From: Alphaproteobacteria bacterium
GTDB taxonomy: Bacteria > Pseudomonadota > Alphaproteobacteria > Micropepsales > Micropepsaceae
Length of the DNA: 9,516 nt
Direction: 5' to 3'
Assembly (NCBI GenBank): GCA_003246795.1
Contig: QKCS01000270.1
Coordinates: forward strand, 1 to 9,516
Below, piece by piece: positions 6,713 through 9,516 of the stretch (position 1 is the first letter of the stretch; every line of letters starts with the position of its first letter). Below the pieces are notes generated by a model. That model made no database searches. It saw nothing but the letters and a program-made list of their open reading frames with translations, and had not been told where the DNA came from. The position numbers and the translations under genes were made by a program.

Positions 6713-7816
6713 TCATGCGCCTGCGTTCGACCCGCTGACCTGGTCCACGAGGTCGGCCAGCCGCGCGGCGGCGTCGTTGCGCGCTAGGCTTAGCGCTTTC
6801 GCAGCCGCCGTCTCAAGAAGAACCGGGCTTTGCGCCAATTCTGTGATCTTGGCCGCCAAAATGTCGGCCGAAAGCTCCTTTTCCGCGAATTGCCAAGCAG
6901 CGCCCGCGTCAGCCAATTCGCGTGCATTGGCGGTCTGATGATCGTCCATCGCGAACGGGTAAGGAATCAGGATCGCGGGCCGCCCCACCGTGCAGAGTTC
7001 GGTGACGGTCGATGCGCCTGCGCGGCTGATAACCAAGTGCGCCGACGCCAGCCGCGCACCCATGTCACCGAAAAACGAAGCAAGCGTCGGCTGGAGCCCC
7101 AAGGCCGCGTAGCGTGCCTTCGCGGACTCCAGATCTTCCGGCCGGCATTGCTGAACCAGGTCGAGCCGCGCCCGCAAATCGGCCGGCAGTCTCGCGATCG
7201 CTTCCGGCACCAGCGTCGCGAACACCCGCGCCCCCTGACTGCCGCCGAAGACGAGAAGGTGGAACCGTCCGTCCGCCACTGGCCGCACGTAGTGGCATTT
7301 GCTGGCGAGGACCGCCGGCCGCACGGGATTGCCGGTCATCGTCACGCGTTCGGCGAGCAACGGATCGAGATGCGATAACCGAGCGAACGACGAAGCGATG
7401 CGCGTCACCGCCGGCGCCAGCCATCGGTTGACGCGCCCCAAGATCGCGTTCTGCTCATGGATGACGCTCGGCACGCCGCGCCTGGCCGCCGCGAACATCG
7501 TCGGCAACGCCGGATAGCCGCCGAAGCCCACGACGACAGACGGCTTCACGCGCCCCAGCGCGAAATAAGCGGCAAGCGCCCCGCGCGCGAGACGCAGCAC
7601 CGCGAACGCCTTGCCCACCGCACCCCGTCCCGCGAAGGTCGCCGACGGCACTGTGACGATCTCTGCCTTCGGAAACGTCTGCGCATAATTCTGCCCGCGG
7701 TCATCCGTCATCAGCACGACGCGCCGCCCACGCTTCGCCAGCTCCTGCGCGAGAGACTGAGCCGGGAACAAATGTCCGCCGGTCCCGCCTGCCGCGATGA
7801 CGACGGGGCCTGTCAC
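6713..7816 (-). CDS. murG: UDP-GlcNAc--MurNAc-pentapeptide-PP-undecaprenol GlcNAc transferase (MurG)
   Basis: MurG is the peripheral inner-membrane GT-B glycosyltransferase that adds GlcNAc to lipid I to form lipid II on the cytoplasmic face. The 367-residue protein shows the glycine-rich loop AAGGTGGHLFPA (8-19, His15), a second one at VVGFGGYPALP (95-105), HEQNAILGRVNRWLAP (120-135), the third loop LVFGGSQGARVF (188-199) and the donor-site stretch SRAGASTVTELCTVGRPAIL (264-283, Glu273 expected to bind the ribose), followed by YPFAMDDHQTANA (286-298). The start is GTG at 7816, directly after the ftsW TGA and in the same frame, so no upstream start exists; the next Met is residue 36, after the first essential loop. 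GGAG (7824-7827) lies seven bases upstream. It supplies the substrate that FtsW, encoded just before it, polymerises. Confidence 0.97.
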   Translation of the reverse strand: MTGPVVIAAGGTGGHLFPAQSLAQELAKRGRRVVLMTDDRGQNYAQTFPKAEIVTVPSATFAGRGAVGKAFAVLRLARGALAAYFALGRVKPSVVVGFGGYPALPTMFAAARRGVPSVIHEQNAILGRVNRWLAPAVTRIASSFARLSHLDPLLAERVTMTGNPVRPAVLASKCHYVRPVADGRFHLLVFGGSQGARVFATLVPEAIARLPADLRARLDLVQQCRPEDLESAKARYAALGLQPTLASFFGDMGARLASAHLVISRAGASTVTELCTVGRPAILIPYPFAMDDHQTANARELADAGAAWQFAEKELSADILAAKITELAQSPVLLETAAAKALSLARNDAAARLADLVDQVSGSNAGA

Positions 7817-8941
7817 TCAGGTTCTCCGCTGCGCGGCCGCGCGCCGCCGCGTGAGCGCGAGCAGCATGCCGGCGGTGAGCGCGAGCGCCAGCATCGACGA
7901 CCCGCCATAGGAAACGAACGGCAACGTCATCCCTTTCGCCGGAAGAAGGCTCAGGCTGACGGCGATGTTGATCACCGCCTGCAGGCCGAACATCACCGCA
8001 AGGCCCGAAGCCGCAAGCTGCACGAAATGATCGCGTTCCTCATGCGCGTGGATGAGCGCCCGCCGCACGATCACGCCGAAGAGAATCAAGAGAATGGTGC
8101 ACGCCGCCAGCCCGAACTCTTCGCCCGCGACGGCGAAGATGAAGTCCGTGTGGGCGTCCGGCAGAACGAATTTCACCGAGCCCTCGCCGGGTCCCACGCC
8201 CGAAAGTCCGCCTTGCGAAAACGCGTTCAGGGCCGTGTCGACCTGGTAGGTGTCGCCGCGATCGGGATACATGAAGCGGTCGATGCGGCTCGCCACGTGC
8301 GGCAAGAACACATAGGCCCCTGCGATCCCGGCAATCCCCGCGCCCACGAGCGCCGAAAGCCACTGCCAGCGCATGCCGCCCAAGAAGAACAGCGCGCCGC
8401 AGACGATCGAGAGCAGCAAAGTCTGCCCGAAATCGGGCTGCAGGATCAGGACGCCCGCGACCATCGCATAGAGCCCCGCGGCCATCGCCGTTCCCGGAAA
8501 GCCCGGCACGCGATGGTTCTCCGCCAGCGCCGCGGCCGCGAGCACGACGAACGCCGGCTTGACGAACTCCGACGGCTGCATTGAAAACGGCCCGAACATG
8601 AGCCACCGCTGCGCACCCTTGATCTCCGGACCGACGAAAAGCGTCATCAACATCAGGAACAGCGACACGCCGTAAAGCCCGAGCGCCAGGCGCCGCACGT
8701 CGCGCGGGCTCAAGAACGACACCGTGAAGATGACGATGAGCGCCGGCGCGACGAACGACAGCTGCCGGTACACGAAATAGAACGGTTCGAGGCCGATGCG
8801 CCCCGCGACCGCCGGGCTCGCGGCCAACGTCAAGAGAATGCCGGCGACGATAAGCGACAGGATCGCGGCCAGCGACCAACGGTCGACGGTCCACCACCAG
8901 TTGGCGAGCATGCTGCGGTCGGTGCGCGACAACAACGCCAT
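7817..8941 (-). CDS. ftsW: Septal peptidoglycan glycosyltransferase FtsW (SEDS family)
   Basis: FtsW is the polytopic inner-membrane polymerase that, with its class B PBP partner FtsI, links lipid II into septal glycan. The 374-residue product is strongly hydrophobic with about ten membrane segments. SEDS motifs in order are KGAQRWL (108-114), MQPSEFVKPAF (121-131), LQPDFGQTLL (167-176), DTYQVDTAL (230-238), GVGPGEGSVKFVLPDAHTDFIFAVAGEEFG in the large periplasmic loop (248-277; Asp266 aligns with the essential SEDS Asp) and LLPAKGMTLPFVSYGGSSM (332-350). The frame extends 35 codons further to an ATG at 9046, but that Arg-rich piece lies inside murD; ATG 8941 gives the normal N-terminus and has AAAGGGG (8949-8955) seven bases before it. 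The start overlaps the murD stop by one base (TGATG), and the murG GTG follows its own stop with no gap. Confidence 0.97.
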   Translation of the reverse strand: MALLSRTDRSMLANWWWTVDRWSLAAILSLIVAGILLTLAASPAVAGRIGLEPFYFVYRQLSFVAPALIVIFTVSFLSPRDVRRLALGLYGVSLFLMLMTLFVGPEIKGAQRWLMFGPFSMQPSEFVKPAFVVLAAAALAENHRVPGFPGTAMAAGLYAMVAGVLILQPDFGQTLLLSIVCGALFFLGGMRWQWLSALVGAGIAGIAGAYVFLPHVASRIDRFMYPDRGDTYQVDTALNAFSQGGLSGVGPGEGSVKFVLPDAHTDFIFAVAGEEFGLAACTILLILFGVIVRRALIHAHEERDHFVQLAASGLAVMFGLQAVINIAVSLSLLPAKGMTLPFVSYGGSSMLALALTAGMLLALTRRRAAAQRRT

Positions 8942-9516
8942 CACGCGGCCCCTTTTAGACGCGCCTCTTCGGCGACCGCCTTGAAGATGCGCTTGAATTC
9001 GGCGCCACGCTCTTCGTAGTCGCGGAACTGGTCGAACGACGCGCATGCGGGCGACAGCAACACGACCGGCTCGCCGCGGCCGGCGGCCGCATCCTTCGCC
9101 GCCTGTTTCACCGCAGCCTCAAGCGTACCCGATTTCACGGCGGAGACTTTCCCGGCAAGCGTCGCCGCGAACGGCTCCATCGCCTCGCCGATCAGATAGG
9201 CGCGCTTGATGCGCGGGAAGAAGTCGGAAAGGCCCGCGATGCCGCTTTCCTTCGCTTTGCCGCCCGCGATCCAATAAATGTCGTCGAAACACGCGAGCGC
9301 CTTGGCGGTGGCGTCGGCGTTCGTCGCCTTCGAATCGTTGACGAAGCGCACAGACCCGATCTGCCCGACAAGTTCGATCCGGTGCGGCAGCCCTGGAAAC
9401 GTCGCCATGACGTTGGCGATTTCGCGCGCGTCCTTCACCAGCGGCCGCACCGCGGCGTAGGCCACGGCCGCGTTCTGCCAATTGTGAACGCCGGGCATGT
9501 GGGCCAGCGTCTTGAG
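8941..9516 (-). CDS. murD: UDP-N-acetylmuramoylalanine--D-glutamate ligase (MurD), 5' part missing
   Basis: MurD adds D-Glu to UDP-MurNAc-L-Ala with ATP in the cytoplasm. Only the last 191 residues are in the window; the frame stays open to the edge, so the N-terminal UDP domain and P-loop lie beyond it. What remains is the end of the central domain with MPGVHNWQNAAVAYA (7-21 of the fragment) and the whole C-terminal ligase domain: FPGLPHRIELVG, then VNDSKATNADAT, the Mur-ligase loop with the Lys and Thr that contact substrate and nucleotide, then WIAGGKAKESG, and finally LLSPACASFDQFRDYEERG, whose Ser and Phe bind the D-Glu carboxylates in the E. coli enzyme. It ends normally at TGA 8943-8941. 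Its stop overlaps the ftsW start, placing it in the same transcription unit. murE, murF and mraY would be expected further upstream, as in related clusters. Confidence 0.97.
   Translation of the reverse strand, partial: LKTLAHMPGVHNWQNAAVAYAAVRPLVKDAREIANVMATFPGLPHRIELVGQIGSVRFVNDSKATNADATAKALACFDDIYWIAGGKAKESGIAGLSDFFPRIKRAYLIGEAMEPFAATLAGKVSAVKSGTLEAAVKQAAKDAAAGRGEPVVLLSPACASFDQFRDYEERGAEFKRIFKAVAEEARLKGAA
8949..8955 (-). promoter_or_regulatory. Ribosome binding site deciding the ftsW start
   Basis: AAAGGGG on the minus strand, within the last codons of murD, lies seven bases before the ATG at 8941. It favours this start over the in-frame ATG at 9046, and the TGATG junction implies translational coupling with murD. 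Confidence 0.6.

Noticed and set aside
7457..8584. Plus-strand open frame of 375 codons opposite murG/ftsW
   Set aside because: Low-complexity Arg/His/Glu-rich shadow of conserved genes on the other strand; long antisense frames are expected at this GC content.
8939..9046. Upstream ATG at 9046 as the ftsW start
   Set aside because: The extra 35 residues are Arg-rich and overlap the conserved end of murD; ATG 8941 has a good ribosome binding site and the typical TGATG junction.

Overview
The window is a continuous stretch of the division and cell wall (dcw) cluster of a GC-rich alphaproteobacterium. Every supported gene lies on the minus strand, so transcription runs from high to low coordinates: murD (3' part) - ftsW - murG - murC - murB - ddl - ftsQ - ftsA - ftsZ (5' part). 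The taxonomic inference rests on this gene order, on FtsZ sequence features (ELKPRILVFGVGGAGGNAVN start, NLDFADV T7 loop), on the ddl-type ATP-grasp ending NTQPGMTPTSLVPEQ, and on strong G/C third-position bias. I cannot name a genus.

Region by region: 9516-8941 holds the C-terminal domain of MurD. 8941-7817 is FtsW, overlapping murD by one base (TGATG). 7816-6713 is MurG, starting with GTG immediately after the ftsW stop. 6687-5269 is MurC, 5267-4344 MurB, 4304-3378 Ddl, 3390-2428 FtsQ (13-bp overlap with ddl), 2424-1114 FtsA (GTG start three bases after the ftsQ stop), then a 99-bp gap (1113-1015), and 1014-1 is FtsZ, cut at the start of its C-terminal linker. The only sizeable gene-free stretch is that 99-bp gap; no interval of 300 bases lacks a gene.

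Together, MurB, MurC, MurD and Ddl make cytoplasmic UDP-MurNAc-peptide and its D-Ala-D-Ala tail, MurG makes lipid II, FtsW polymerises it at the septum, and FtsQ, FtsA and FtsZ are the scaffold, membrane anchor and cytoskeletal ring of the divisome. Tight spacing and overlapping starts indicate one translationally coupled operon, with the 99-bp gap as the most plausible place for extra ftsZ-specific control.

I found no mobile element, CRISPR array, RNA gene, clear terminator or novel system. The most notable point is in Ddl: the residue aligned with the first catalytic magnesium ligand (Asp257 of E. coli DdlB) reads Val, while the rest of the active site is intact. Smaller observations are a strongly charge-segregated FtsQ N-terminus, an AT-rich direct repeat inside ftsQ, and two gene pairs joined in the same reading frame across a single stop.
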